DNA of 64,000 nt from Rhynchopus sp. YZ270_cl-10 (GCA_964035575.1 OZ037869.1:1240001-1304000); one strand, 5' to 3'; counted from the first letter of the stretch, positions 1 to 11,260 are shown. Notes: generated by a model from the sequence alone, not told the origin. Made by a program: numbers and translations.

Positions 1-9
1 TCTCAAAAA

Positions 10-60
10 GGTGACTAAGCAACGAAAGGCTTAGGGTCATCTTATAAACTGTTCTTTTCT
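10..60 (+). repeat. SLR-A copy
   Basis: Inner stem CTAAGC/GCTTAG closes a loop AACGAAAG; outer GTGA pairs with TCAT; the tail is TCATCTTATAAACT plus pyrimidines. Confidence 0.7.
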
Positions 61-64
61 TTTT

Positions 65-127
65 GTGCTTTCATCCGTGGCTGGCATCGTACAATGGGTC
101 AGTCGGGAGGTGGCTGCATCAACCACA
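65..127 (+). repeat. SLR-E copy
   Basis: Starts GTGCTTTCATCC; GGCTGGCATCGTAC, GGGTCAGTCGG and GGCTGCATCAAC blocks are all present, though one stem base differs from other copies. Confidence 0.65.
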
Positions 128-271
128 GTTTCTTCTCCATCTCCCCCTACTATCTACCACCCACCCACCCTTGGATTTGTTTTCACAGATACAGTTGGGC
201 CCCGGCCCCCCCCACCCTATAGTCCTTAGTAGCAACCCCATGGAGCATTTGTGCATGGAAGAGCACCACCC

Positions 272-360
272 TTCGATACCCCTCAGAGAACTATGAGAAC
301 TATGTGCCTGCGTCCGCCGGTGTACGGTAAGACGTTTGCACTTTTTAACTTCTCTTTTTT
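272..360 (+). repeat. SLR-C copy with leading mini-hairpin
   Basis: TTCGATACCCCTCAGAGAAC precedes TGTGCCTGCGTCCGCCGG and GACGTTTGCAC, then a TTTTTAACTTCTCTTTT tail. Confidence 0.7.
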
Positions 361-642
361 TGTTGATTGTCGTTGTGTGTGGTGTAACAGACCGAGGAGC
401 CCCCTCCACAATTTTTTGCACAACATCAAAAAAAAAAAAAAAAGCAAAAGAGGCAGCTACCACGGCTGCCATAAACACTACGTGGAGTAGTCAGCGTAAT
501 AGGGGGGGTTACAGTCGGAAAAAGAAAAGGCAAAAAAATAACAAAAAAACTCACCCCACCTCTTAGGTGCAGGAAGGGAGACAGACAACAACCCATTTTC
601 CCCATATTTTTTTTTCTTCATTTTTGCAAATGCGCTTATTTT

Positions 643-680
643 AGGTGAACTACAGCACGAAAGGCTTGGTCCATCTTAAT
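643..680 (+). repeat. SLR-A copy, decayed
   Basis: GGTGAACTACAGC with loop ACGAAAG and GCTTGG; the inner stem is broken but loop and CATCTT tail remain. Confidence 0.45.
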
Positions 681-1106
681 CAAAAAAAAATCTTTCTTTC
701 CTTTTCCCCCATAAGAAAGTACTCCCCCCCTTTCCCCCTTTCCCCTTCCCAATAGTCGAAGTGGCACGTACCCACATCTAAGAGGTGTCTGTACGCCTTC
801 GACTTTACCCCTCTCGTTTTGAACAGAAAATACCTACTTCCCAACCCCCCTTCACGAAAGAAAGACTGCAAAAATGGCTGTGAAAAATAGCATTTTTTTT
901 TGTAGCACAAAAAAAAAAAAAAAAAATAAGAAATAAAAAAGGATTTCATTCCGGGATTTTGATCGTCCTTTTTTGGAGGGGGTTCCATTGTATCCCCGTT
1001 CGTTACCTGACTGAGATGTGGGAGGGAGGTGGCAATGGAGGGTTCACGAAACAGAGACAGCGGAGATGACAGCTGTTGGCCGATGAACCACTTTAAAAAA
1101 AAAACA

Positions 1107-1160
1107 CAGTGGAGCTTGCATCATGTGGCAACTACACTATTTCAACAATATTTTTTCAAA
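1107..1160 (+). repeat. SLR-D copy, shortened
   Basis: AGTGGAGCTTGCATC joins directly to GGCAACTACACTATTTCAAC; the central part seen in full copies is missing. Confidence 0.55.
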
Positions 1161-1298
1161 AAAAAACACCCTATTCTCAATTCCCCTTGCCAAACCCCGT
1201 ATCACAAAAATGAAGCGGAAAAAAAGGGAGAGAGTACACGAACTGTCTGAACAAAGAAACCTATAATGCACAGTTACGACTAATACAGCCATTTCTTT

Positions 1299-1337
1299 GA
1301 GGTGAACCAGGCACACGAGGCTTGTGGTTATTCTTAC
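1299..1337 (+). repeat. SLR-A copy, decayed
   Basis: GGTGAACCAGGC, loop ACACGAG, GCTTGTGG and TTCTTA, ending in a run of A. Confidence 0.4.
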
Positions 1338-1612
1338 AAAAAAAAAAAAAAAACAAAAAACAAATTTTATGAGGGTCGGAACCCGGAGTACGTACCCTCA
1401 TAAGCTTTCAACTTTAATTCTGACATGCTTTTTTTTTTTTTTGCCATTTCTCCTTTTTTTGTACCATTCTGTTGTCTTACCAAAAAAGAAAAAGAAAGGA
1501 GGGGTTTGTAGTTACACCCCCCATGCTTTCTGTTCCCCTGGATGGAAAGTACCTGAGTTTGATCTCTTTTTCTTGCTACAATTCCCATTGTTTTTGTTTT
1601 TTGTGATCTCTG

Positions 1613-1692
1613 GGGGTTCGATAACCCGCGGAGAATCAGTGCCCTGCGTCCGATGAACGATGAGGCGTTTTTGCACTTTCAACTTCTCTTTT
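1613..1692 (+). repeat. SLR-C copy with leading mini-hairpin
   Basis: GGGGTTCGATAACCC is a small hairpin placed just before AGTGCCCTGCGTCCGATGAA and GAGGCGTTTTTGCAC; tail TTTCAACTTCTCTTTT. Confidence 0.75.
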
Positions 1693-1723
1693 GTTTCCGG
1701 TTGTGATAAAAAAAAAACTTTTG

Positions 1724-1800
1724 GACAGTGGAGATTTGCACAAAACTGTGGCAAACACAAACCGAGGCAACTACACTACTCAAACAATTTATCAAAAAAA
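1724..1800 (+). repeat. SLR-D copy, full length
   Basis: AGTGGAGATTTGCAC, then TGTGGCAAACACAAACCGAG, then GGCAACTACACTACTCAAAC and an A-rich tail. GGAG pairs loosely with CTC and TTGC with GCAA. Confidence 0.75.
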
Positions 1801-1893
1801 AAAAATATGAAAATCCTTAAAGATGTGTTGTCACTCGCAAGGTTACATTCACGTCAAAAAAAGCTTTTTCCTTTGTGATCATACGTTCTTTTT

Positions 1894-1930
1894 GAGATGT
1901 AATGTGCACGATGTGAGGCACATTTTTCAA
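1894..1930 (+). repeat. SLR-B copy
   Basis: GAGATGTAATGTGC, loop ACGATGTGAG, GCACATTTTTCAA; inner TGTGC/GCACA stem intact. Confidence 0.6.
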
Positions 1931-2090
1931 TTTTTCTCTTTTTCCTTCCTATACTGGGGCTTATATAACCCCCTATATAAGCCCCACTATGATGTTATGT
2001 GCAAAACGCATTATTCGTCTTACAACTTCTCGTTTTTCTTTTTTGTGTACATCTCAGTGTAAGCAATAGAAAACCGAAGGTATTTTCCCC

Positions 2091-2150
2091 CCCGCGGAGT
2101 GTCAGTGCCTGCGTCCCAGAGGCGTTTGTACTATCAACTTCACTTTTTTT
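2091..2150 (+). repeat. SLR-C copy, short loop
   Basis: CGCGGAGTGTCAGTGCCTGC, GTCCCAGAGGCGTTTGTACT; the GATGAACGG apical hairpin is absent. Confidence 0.65.
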
Positions 2151-2218
2151 TCTCTGTTTGGTAAGCCTAGCATACGAGATGCGGAGTGCACAGTATTATC
2201 AATATTTTTTCTTCTCTC

Positions 2219-2280
2219 TCTCAGTGCCCTGCGTCCGCCGATGAACGGTGAAGCGTTTTTTTGCACTTTTCTCTCCTTTT
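2219..2280 (+). repeat. SLR-C copy
   Basis: AGTGCCCTGCGTCCGCCGAT with apical CCG-ATGAA-CGG hairpin, then GAAGCGTTTTTTTGCACTTT. Confidence 0.75.
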
Positions 2281-2822
2281 TATCTCGATCGTTCTTTCTC
2301 CCCATTTACTCTTTTCTCTCTCTTAACTTCGGAGATGACCAATCAATCTCTATGATAGATAAAACCAATGAGATGCGTGCTATCATACCTGATACTCTGT
2401 GTCTCTGGCGATTAAAGACAGTACGGATCTTGCGCGTTTGAAGACTTAAGGTCAAGGCCCCCAGAGCGAGAGCTAAAATGTGCAAAATTTTGGATAAAAA
2501 AACAAAAAGTCTGTAGATATCCAATTACCCTTTTGGAGTAACATTTTGAGGACAAAACCGCCTCTTGTGGGGGGGTTGTTTGTCGATTACAAAAAAAAGG
2601 AGGGGGTGGACCCACCATCTCCCCCATGTGTCAAAATATTTGTCTTTTTTTTTTGGTTTGGGTAGTTTTTTTTGGCAGAGGTTTCAAACTAGATATTTAT
2701 ATGTCACCAAGGTACCCGCCAATTCCCCCTTCATTTGTACAATAACCTGAATTTTGATTTTATCTCCTCCAAACCCCATTTTTTTTTTCTTTCTTTTTTC
2801 AATTTGCCCTTTTTCTTTTTTC

Positions 2823-2882
2823 CTAGTGTCTGCATCTGCCGATGAACGATGAGGCGTTTGCACTTTCAACTTCTCTTTCCTC
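2823..2882 (+). repeat. SLR-C copy
   Basis: AGTGTCTGCATCTGCCGATG, GAGGCGTTTGCAC and TTTCAACTTCTCTTT tail all present. Confidence 0.75.
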
Positions 2883-3385
2883 TCCTCCTTCACGATATAT
2901 TTAAAAAAAAAAAAACAGTCAGAATAAAGATCTTAATGTACCACACTTTGGGAGCCTTTGTGCACAGTCAATGATGTTATGCTTTGTTTCCCAACCCATA
3001 ACGAGCAAAACAAAACAAAAAAGTGGAGGGTTCCACTATTCCAACAATTTATCAAAACAAAACAAACAAAAAAACTGGGTGGGGAAAGGGTAAATGTAAG
3101 CAAGATTTTCACCCCTCATGTTCGATGATGTGATTTTGTGTCCCTCCCGCTGCTTGATCTGAGAGATAAAAGGAAGGGGAAAAAAAGGTGGCCAAAAAAT
3201 CCCCACTGTCTCATCTCTCTGCCACACTCTTTAAGGGACGAGCTATGCTGTCTGTAAAGTATCCTGGCCTTTTTTTACCAAAAAAAAAGGATGATATTAA
3301 ATACAATAACCTGCCTCTTTGATGGGGTGGATCGCACATACAAGAAAGACCCTCCCCGTATTTTTTTTTCTCCAAAAATTTTTTT

Positions 3386-3416
3386 AGATGTGTGTGCACG
3401 AGAGGCACATTCATGC
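3386..3416 (+). repeat. SLR-B copy, canonical
   Basis: GATG-TG-TGTGC, loop ACGAGAG, GCACA-TT-CATG. Outer and inner stems and the shared loop are exact apart from the last outer pair. Confidence 0.75.
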
Positions 3417-3544
3417 AAAAAAATTCTTTTCTTTTGTCAACCTGAATTTTTTTGAATACTACTCATTTTACGCAGACGCTCGAAAAGGCAAATAAAATTA
3501 CCCCTCAATTGGGCTCTGTGTTTTCAATAAATCAGATTTGTCTT

Positions 3545-3590
3545 TAGACCAAGCACCCGAGGTTTAGGTTCATCTTCTAAACTTTTCTTG
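3545..3590 (+). repeat. SLR-A copy
   Basis: GACCAAGC, loop ACCCGAG, GTTTAGGTTCATCTTC and AAACTTTTCTTG tail. Confidence 0.6.
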
Positions 3591-3788
3591 TTTTGGGGTT
3601 GAAAAAAACCCCCCAAAAAAAAGCAACAAAATAATACAACTATTCGACTAAGTACAAGATATTTCACACCCTGGTTTCATCTTGCAAACGTTTTCATTAC
3701 TTTCATTGTATTAAATATGCAGTATTGTTTTGGACGGGGGTCGGTACATACGTTACATGGTTCATTTGTTTCGCACTATAATTGGTAA

Positions 3789-3857
3789 GACAGTGGAGAT
3801 TGCACAACTGTGGCAACACAACCGAGGCAACTACACTACTCCAACAATTTTTCAAAT
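3789..3857 (+). repeat. SLR-D copy, full length
   Basis: AGTGGAGATTGCACAACTGT, GGCAACACAACCGAGGCAAC, TACACTACTCCAACAATTTT. The tail ends in A-rich sequence. Confidence 0.75.
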
Positions 3858-4571
3858 AAAAAAAACCCCCCCCAAGTAGAAGTACGCAATATGGGGTCGT
3901 CAGGAGCACCAATAATCTCTTATTATGTTACTCACTGGAGAGTAGCAATGCGTAATAGCGCACGGTCTCTCTGCTGTGCCCACAACCTGTCAAATGATAC
4001 AAAAAAATTCACGATAGAGTTAGAAAAAAAAAACACAAAACTAGAAACCAGCACACGGCAGGTCATATAATATTTCTCTAATCCCAAAACAAAAAAAGGT
4101 ACAAATCTTTACACTAGTAGGAATAAAGTGATTGTCAGAAACAACAAAAAAAATACCAACTGTTGGGAGCGATGACTCCCCTTTGTCAAAAGCAGTATGA
4201 ATACACAAAGAAAAAACACAATGAAAACGATATTAATTCCCTCCACAAAACTCACACCCCCCACCCCACCCCCTCACCATTTATCAGCCTCTTCTCAGTA
4301 TAACGAAAAATGCAGAAAGAAAAAAATAAAACAGAGACCTGATCAGCAGAAATGATCGTTTTTATTTTAGAAAACTTCACACACACACACACACAAAACT
4401 GTTTTGTGTTCACATGCTTTCGCTGTCGTGGCGTGGGACGCGCAAATAAGAAAATAAAACGTTGGGTCTTTCCCCCTCTTTTCCGCCCGCGGATCCTCTC
4501 TCTTGTGCCATTCTCCCCTGAGGGCCCCTTCCGCCCCCCCGGCATACCGCAGTAGTGACCTCGTATTTCTA

Positions 4572-4592
4572 AGGTGACTAAGCAACGAGAGT
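4572..4592 (+). repeat. SLR-A half copy
   Basis: GGTGACTAAGC and loop AACGAGAG are perfect, but the 3' stem arm is replaced by a T run. Confidence 0.5.
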
Positions 4593-4923
4593 TTTTTTTG
4601 AACATGATCCACTTTTATTTTTGCAATTTTGATTTTTTCATTCTTTTACAATGTAGGTTTCGAAAACTGTCTGGGCCTTGAGCGACAGCGGAACACTAAC
4701 TACAAGTCCACAGAGGGTCATGCACTGATGAAGTCCACCTCTGTTTACAACTAATGTATGCGTTTAGGACTGAAACATGGACTTGTGGTACAGATGTACC
4801 ACCCTACAAAAACTTTTGAATATGCATATTTACAAAAAAACAAAAACAAAACAAAAAGGATCCAAAAATACAACAAAAAAGATTGATGAATAACCAATGT
4901 TCAAAACATTAAGTAATCTAATC

Positions 4924-4970
4924 AGACTAAGCAACGAGAGGCTTAGGGTCATCTTATAAACTTTTCTTTT
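4924..4970 (+). repeat. SLR-A copy, well kept
   Basis: GACTAAGC, loop AACGAGAG, GCTTAGGGTCATCTTATAAA and CTTTTCTTTT tail; nearly identical to the copy at 10-60 through the tail. Confidence 0.75.
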
Positions 4971-5544
4971 TTATTTTACCCACAGTTTTTTTGGGCTACA
5001 CCTTTTTATAACTCAAAATAATACCCCCGAAAAAAGCTACCTAGAAAAGCGAAGAAAAAATGGCCTGTCAATAATCGGAAAATCTTTTTGCAGACGGGTG
5101 AATTATTTTTCGTCTTTTCACTTTAATAATAAAGAAAAACGCCATAAAAATTACTTTCCCTTTGTATTTCGGGATGTGGGGATTTTTTTTTTCTCCTTCA
5201 AAAAAAACGTGTGTGCAAAAAGGGATGGTGAGCCTTTATAGATTCTTTTTTGTATCAACACTTCAAAAATGGTTTCTTTTGAAATGCAAGATGTGTTCTT
5301 GTCACATTCAAACCCAATACCCGATGTGCAAACAGGGTACACACCACCACATATATTTTGTTTGGTAATTAATCCTGTTAGGAATTACCCCAAAAAAGCC
5401 CCCTCCCCCTTAGCCTTTTTTAAAAGGCGACTATTAGTACAAGAGCCCTACTTCTCGGTTGGGTGATTGTCAACATAACAAAAAAACGCTGACCATCTCT
5501 ACGGTGGCAGCCTGTTGTCGAATTGTTCAAAAAAAAATAAAAAA

Positions 5545-5600
5545 ATAGTGGAGCACGCTTTAGGGTGGCTCTAGTACAACCAAGTTTTCAAAAAAAAAAA
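5545..5600 (+). repeat. SLR-D variant copy
   Basis: AGTGGAGCACGC, GGTGGCTCTAGTACAACCAA and GTTTTCAAAA. With 23165-23220 it forms a sub-family ending ACAACCAAGT. Confidence 0.5.
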
Positions 5601-6120
5601 AGAAAATTGACAACAAAACACGCACACACTACCAACCACACTCTCTTTTCTTTCCTTTTCTTTTTATTAGGGTGTGTACCTCCAGCTTCTGGAGGTCAAC
5701 CCATATCGTTTTTTTTTTTCTTCTTTTCCTCTGTGAGTCCCGCACCTCTTTAGCCATGTGCACACGTGCTCTCCCCGGTGAAGTGCTTTTATTTTGAGAT
5801 GTGCACGAAAAGGCAATCAATACATCTCTCTTGTTGTTATTTTTTTGAAAATAGCGAAATACCTGAACGTCTACACTAAACCAATGGATTGTCGGAAAAA
5901 GAGCACTGTTGGTTAGGGAATATATCAGACTGGTAACGCTGCCTGATAAAAAAAAAATGTGAGTGCAAAAACAAAACAAAAAGCATTAGTCAAACGGAAG
6001 ACTAGATTATTTAAATTCTCATTTGTTCTCTGTCACACTCTGAAGAGGTGTTTGGCGGATATTCTATACCTTTTGAAATTCATTTGGCCTTCGGATTGGC
6101 GTTGTATCGAACCCATCTTC

Positions 6121-6205
6121 GGGTGATTGTCGATACAGCAACAAAAAAAAAAGGTGGAGATTGTACCAACTGAGGCAACTACACTACAACAATTTATCCA
6201 AAAAA
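6121..6205 (+). repeat. SLR-D copy with GGGTGATTGTC leader
   Basis: GGGTGATTGTCGATAC precedes GGTGGAGATTGTACCAACTG and AGGCAACTACACTACAACAA. The same leader stands alone near 5460. Confidence 0.65.
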
Positions 6206-6660
6206 ACAAAAACAAAAAAAAAGGAGGAGGAGGAATGATCTGTGTGTATCCTACGCAGATTTTGTTTTATTTTTTGTTTTCCCCAGGAGGTACTCCTTTT
6301 GGATTTTTTTACCGTGCCTTTTTTTCGCCCCAAACCCAGTTTGCAACAAAGCTCGGCCGAATTTTTTTTACCCACAGAGCCATCATGCACTTTCAATACC
6401 ACATTTTTGGGGTTTTTTTTTTAAACACCCACAAAAATTCTGTTTTTATGTATTATTATCCCTGAACGGATGGGCGACTGTTTTTTTTCTTGTCTCACCC
6501 GTTTGTAAAGGGTTATAGATGTTATGTGCTCAGTGAAGTACATGATTTCTTACAAACAGTTTTTTCTTTCTTTCTTGGGTTTTTTCCTCGAAGTTCCCGA
6601 AGTATTACAGACCCACAAAACACAGTTCCCTACCCTCTTTTATCCCTTTTTACATCTTCT

Positions 6661-6741
6661 GTTGGCCGCAGGGTGTTGTGCTTTCATCCGGATGGCTGGC
6701 ATCGTACGTTGGTCTGTCGGAGGTGCCTGCATTAATAACTT
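6661..6741 (+). repeat. SLR-E copy, full length
   Basis: GTTGGCCGCAGGGTGTTGTG leads into CATCCGGATGGCTGGCATCG, then GGAGGTGCCTGCATTAATAA. Outer GATG pairs with CATT, inner GGCA with TGCC. Confidence 0.75.
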
Positions 6742-6853
6742 CACTTTATTCCTCCCTCAGACCCACTCCCCTGCTACCATCCACAACAGAAACCTGAGAA
6801 GGGAAACCATACACAAAAGCTTTCTTTCCTTTCTTCCGCGAAAAAGAACAACA

Positions 6854-9080
6854 ATGGACTCAGGGGGAGTACCCGAAGACCATGTCCCCAGCGACTGGTC
6901 CTCACAGAAGATGCACACAGTGAGCAAAGGTGATGATGAGAAGCTCGGCATGGTATGTTACTGTATGGGGTAGGTCGGTACCGTCCAGGTTCTGCCGTGC
7001 TTACTATGTTTTTTTGATTTCTTACCCAAATTCGCAGACACTCCGTAAAGACCTGGTCGTGCGGACTGTAGTGGACGGCTCTCCTGCCTCGCGTGCCGGT
7101 ATCGAGAGTGGGTTTATCATTGTCGCTGTGAACGGCAAGCCCGTCTCCACAACAAAGGAGATCCAGCAGGGGCTTTTACAGAGCGGGAACGACTTCTCGC
7201 TTACTGCAAAGACGTACAAACCGGAGATGACAGATGACTTCATGTACGAACCTGTTGCCATCAGCGATGGTACCTGTATGCCAACCTAGCCACCTCCCCT
7301 ACACCCCTACACCCCTACACCCCTACACCCCTACACCCCTACACCCCTACACCCCTACACCCCTTTCCCCTCAACAGACGAGGTGACCATCGAGAAGGCC
7401 GACAGCCGCTCTGCAGCAGGTGTCGAGCTCACCGACGCCCTCGAGGTGACACACATCTCCGGCCCTGCCGCCTCCACCATCGGCAGGATCTACCTCGGCA
7501 GCACCCTGCTCCAGGTCAACGGCAAGATCCCCGAAGACAAAGCCGAAGCCGAAGCCTGGCTCTCCGACCACACCGTCCTCTGCCTCAAACTCAAAGAACC
7601 TGCCGGAAAAGGACGCAAAAAGGGCAAAAAGGGGAAAGACTGCAAAGGCAAAAAAGGTTCCTACAAAGGTGACAAAGGCTACAAGGGGGAGAAGGGCTAC
7701 AAGGGGGAGAAAGGATACAAAGGGGAGAAGGGTGACAAAAAGGGCAAAAAGGGTGACAAAGGGAAGAAGAAGGGCGGGAAGTACGACAGCGGCGAGAAAG
7801 GCTACGGGAAAGGCAAGGGTGGCAAATACGACGCCCCTGCGTACCCCCAAAGCCCTATCGTGTACCCACCGGTCGACGTCAGGTCGCAGGCCAACTATCA
7901 GTACCAAAGCACACCCATGCATATGATGTCCCCGGTACACGCTGTCCCCATGCAGGCCGTCCCCATAAACCCGGCACCCCTCCAAACTGCACCTAGGCTG
8001 GAGCCCTTCTTCGACGTTGTGGAAAAACGCTTCCCCGGCTTCGTGCCCGGCCACGTACGCTCGATGTACCAGGACGACGACTACCGCTCCTGGGGGACCA
8101 AGGTATTGTCCCTATTATTACACATCGATTTTCTTTCTTTCTTTGGTTCATAAAGGAATATCAATATGTACCTTTTTTGTCCGATACATCAAAGGCTCTA
8201 GAAGGTCATTTCATCTTCTTTTTGTCCCCCCCTCCCATACAACCCCTCCCACAGAGCATGGGTGACCTCGTAGAAGAGCTACGTGCCCTAGGAGTTGATG
8301 AGCGTGCAGCAGGACCGATCCAGAACCTTGCAAAGACACACTTTGGTGCAGGGTCGGCAGCGCCGGCCCCGCAACAGCCTGTTGTGTACCCTGTGCAGCA
8401 GCAGCAGCAGCAGCAGCAGCATGTCATTGCACCAACCTACGCACCATCTTCTTTTTATGAGGATTCATACGGAAAGAAGGGAGGCAAAGGAAAGGGCGAC
8501 AAAGGCGGCAAAAAAGGACGCAAAGGAGGTAAAGGCAAGGGCAAAGGCAAGAAGGGTGACGTCTTCGATGGGCGTGTAACAGATGACTTCGAAGACACCG
8601 TTGATGGCGTGGACATGGCAGGGTATCTCGCCAAGGTATGCAGGGGAGGGAGGTGGAGGGGGGCTTCAAATATTGCAACAGCGTGCATGGCTGGCATGAG
8701 GTGTATCAACTTTTCTCTCTTTTTTCCCCTGTTTTTTTTTGGGGGGATGGGTATTTCAGGTAAACCGTGCGGGTCCAAGAGCTCTTGCAGCGGAGGTGAC
8801 CACGCTGATCAAGTTCGTCTCTGACAGCCAAAGCAAATGGGTTGCGTCCAATCGTATTCCACGAAAGCAGATGTTGCGAAGCGCAATATTTTTTGTTACA
8901 TCCGGTGCGGTCAGTGTACCAAAAGGTACACTGCCACGAGAGGGTTTTGTATTTCATTTGTTCATCCGGATGGCTGTATCAGACAGTGGGTCAGTCGGTG
9001 CCTGCATCAATAACTACAGTTTCAAGTCAACGTTGTTACTGATAACAGATGAGAGTGTCGAAATACAGTTCCCACGATAG
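6854..9080 (+). CDS. Two-PDZ protein with Lys/Gly-rich and Gln tracts
   Basis: Exons 6854-6952, 7038-7269, 7378-8102, 8255-8635 and 8760-9080; every intron is GT-AG (GTATGT, GTACCT, GTATTG, GTATGC) and the joins keep frame. The first PDZ-like domain starts at residue 31 (LGM, an apparent carboxylate loop) and runs through VVDGSPASRAGIESGFIIVA. The second spans about 112-185 with ISGPAAS and LGSTLLQVNGK. Then come a Lys/Gly-rich stretch (about 190-260, KGEKGYKGEKGY repeats), a Pro-rich part, eight Gln encoded by CAG repeats, and a second Lys/Gly tract. PDZ domains bind C-terminal peptides and basic Lys/Gly tracts often bind RNA or acidic partners; the actual role is unknown. The last exon runs into SLR-F and SLR-E sequence. 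Either these repeats are translated to the stop at 9080, or a further intron ending near 9012 removes them, so the C-terminus is uncertain. Confidence 0.72.
7300..7363 (+). repeat. 8-bp minisatellite inside an intron
   Basis: Eight copies of TACACCCC fill most of the second intron of the PDZ gene, just before a pyrimidine tract and the CAACAG acceptor. It lengthens the pyrimidine/C-rich region upstream of the splice site. Confidence 0.85.
8925..8957 (+). repeat. SLR-F copy overlapping a coding exon
   Basis: GTACCAAAAGGTACACTG forms a hairpin, followed by CC-ACGAGAG-GG and TTTTGTATTTCATT. It lies in the open frame of the last PDZ-gene exon. Confidence 0.7.
8961..9013 (+). repeat. SLR-E copy overlapping a coding exon
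   Basis: CATCCGGATGGCTG, GGGTCAGTCGGTGCCTGCAT and CAATAACTACAG; immediately after the SLR-F copy. The CTACAG end could serve as a splice acceptor. Confidence 0.65.
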
Positions 9081-10690
9081 TGATAAGGATGTGTCTTAAA
9101 AGTTTTCTTTGTTATTTTTCTTCGTGGCAAAGTATGCGAGGAACAGAATCATCTTAACGACAACGTCTCTTTTGTTCAGAGAGATGCAAAAAAGAAGAGC
9201 TGTCGAGAGCGAAGCATTCAGTAGTGTAGTGTATATTACAGAAGTCCTCTTTGGCATAGTGGGTTTTTTGTCGATTGATATTAAAGTGTGTAAAACAGAG
9301 TTATAAAACATGAGTGTGAGAGTTCACTCGGCGAGGTAAAGAAGGATAATAATAACAAGGAAACACAGCCCATAATGAGCGGCAAAAAGTGTTTTTTCTG
9401 GAGAGTTGATGACTATTTTTATAAATGATAGTCACGGAACCTAGCGAAAGCTGCCTTGAGTGACACCTTGGCCAGTTTGTTTTATGTCGTGTGTGTGCTA
9501 CACTGTTTCAATAATTTAATTTTAAACGCATAGCGCAAGTACACACAAGTGGACTCCGAGTCTTGTGTAAGTCTCCCAAACCCAATATCTTATACTTTCC
9601 AACTAACAACAGTATGCGTCGGGGCTCTAGCACTGAAGAGAAAAAGAGACTATATTAATGCGGGAACGTGGTCAAACACCAAGACAAGACAACAAATGGC
9701 AATGATTTGCCTTTCGTCTTTCAAGCACACAAGACAACAGTGTGTTACATTGTCAAGAAAAACCAAGATTGTTTATAAAACACCCGAAAGATCCCCTGCG
9801 AAGCAAACCATGAGGAAATAGCTGCATGATCACAGAAAAAATAGCCTTCCAAAAAGGCAAGGGAAAACCCGCTGCATTTTTTTATAGCAGCAATCAAGCA
9901 AAAAGGGGGGTGTGGGGGAGAGAGATTTCGCAGAAGGCTGGCCTTTTATATTTTCAAAAAAAAAAAAAAATAATAAGAACCAACGCATCAGTGGTCCGGT
10001 GCGGTGTTTGTACTTTCAACCTTTAAAAAAAAAACAAGATAACTCTTGAGGCTCCGTTCATCCCATACATTTTTTTTTTGAGGGCCAAGCGAGCTTCTTC
10101 TTTTGGAAGAAGGAACTAAGAAAGAACTTTAGTGCAGCTCATCCTCGGGTGTCTACACGATTTTTTTTTTTTTGACTAACTGATTGTAACACACAGTGCA
10201 ATAAAAAGGTGACACAGTGTACAGAACCGGTCAATCCAACAAAACAAAAGGACATGGGTAGTTTTCCCCCATGCATACCCTCGTTGAGAGTGGAGTAAAA
10301 AGAAGATAAAAAAATAAAACAAGAGTCATTTTCTTTCGCTCTCCCTCTCAGCAATCAGAAAAAAACTGCCTTTGCAGAACAACCCTTAGCGGATCAGGGA
10401 GTGAGTTGGATTGCACCATACAGCAAAAAGAGGAATAGGGCTCTGACCAAGCAATGTGCTTTGGGTGCACCAAGAAGGGTATCCGATCATTGTCCCGCGC
10501 AACTGTTGTGACGAATAAGTGACCAAACAGAATGAAAACGTAACACTAGTGAATACTCAGAAGATGTATCACCGAGAGTGAGTCAAATCAGTGTAGAGAA
10601 TTCATAGGCCATAGTAGTGGAAGAACTGTTGGGAGGAACGGAAAGGGGCCACTCTGAACGAACGTCTCACAAGAAACGAGAGAAAAAAAA
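9081..10690. other. Spacer without a recognised gene
   Basis: Between the PDZ gene and the small-RNA-like cluster. Open frames of 60-90 codons here show no recognisable domain. A decayed SLR-C-like trace (GGTGCGGTGTTTGTAC) lies near 10000-10020. Nothing else could be identified. Confidence 0.5.
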
Positions 10691-10774
10691 GCCTAGCTAA
10701 AGCGCCTTTTGAGCAGGGTATCGACATAACCCATTCCACTGCCTCAGTTAGGTCTTCGCGCTGAGGCGATATTC
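10691..10774 (+). ncRNA. Candidate hairpin RNA, module 1 copy 1
   Basis: GCCTCAG pairs with CTGAGGC over a 13-nt loop, and GGGT with ACCC further 5'. It ends in ATATTCACACA, so a single-hairpin H/ACA-type guide RNA is one possibility. Strand is assumed from neighbouring genes. Confidence 0.4.
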
Positions 10775-10810
10775 ACACAATGAACTCGAATGGAACCATA
10801 CCACAACACA

Positions 10811-10899
10811 CATGATGTACAAACACATAAACTAACACCATCTTTCAAATGACCCTTTCTGGGTGTGACTATAGTTTTATGTAGCCTCCTACCGCTGAT
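10811..10899 (+). ncRNA. Candidate C/D-type small RNA, module 2 copy 1
   Basis: ATGATGT near the 5' end resembles box C and CTGA near the 3' end (10895-10898) resembles box D, about 80 nt apart. A small hairpin around ACCC-TTTCT-GGGT lies inside. No guide target could be assigned by eye. Confidence 0.45.
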
Positions 10900-10978
10900 T
10901 TCACGTTAGTTCCGTTCGAACCTCAACGAAGAACCGTTAGGGAGGGAGGGGCAAATGCACATCAACAACACGAGAAAA

Positions 10979-11064
10979 GCCTAGCTAAAGCGCCTTTTGA
11001 GCAGGGTATCGACATAACCCATTCCACTGCCTCAGTTAGGTCTTCGCGCTGAGGCGATATTCAC
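10979..11064 (+). ncRNA. Candidate hairpin RNA, module 1 copy 2
   Basis: Matches copy 1 across the module; the following linker differs (GCAAACAATACC). Confidence 0.4.
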
Positions 11065-11092
11065 GCAAACAATACCGCACTGCAACACCGTA

Positions 11093-11181
11093 CATGATGT
11101 ACAAACACATAAACTAACACCATCTTTCAAATGACCCTTTCTGGGTATGACTATAGTTTTATGTAGCCTCCTACCGCTGAT
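11093..11181 (+). ncRNA. Candidate C/D-type small RNA, module 2 copy 2
   Basis: Same as copy 1 except GGGTATGAC for GGGTGTGAC; CTGA at 11177-11180. Confidence 0.45.
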
Positions 11182-11260
11182 TTCACGTTAGTTCCGTTCG
11201 AACCTCAACGAAGAACCGTTAGGGAGGGAGGGGCAAATGCACATCAACAACACGAGAAAA

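Larger units (their letters stand above)
1..6853. other. Gene-free spacer rich in stem-loop repeats
   Basis: No gene could be supported in these 6.8 kb. Open frames are short and run through homopolymer tracts. The stretch holds many SLR copies (listed separately) and a CA microsatellite near 4379-4397. The rest is AT-rich filler with long A and T runs. Confidence 0.6.

Noticed and set aside
7371-8054. 227-codon minus-strand frame
   Set aside because: Antisense shadow of the Lys/Gly-rich PDZ exon.
10900-10960. tRNA-like word GTTCGAACC in module 3
   Set aside because: Flanking bases do not pair to form a T arm and no acceptor or anticodon stem could be drawn.
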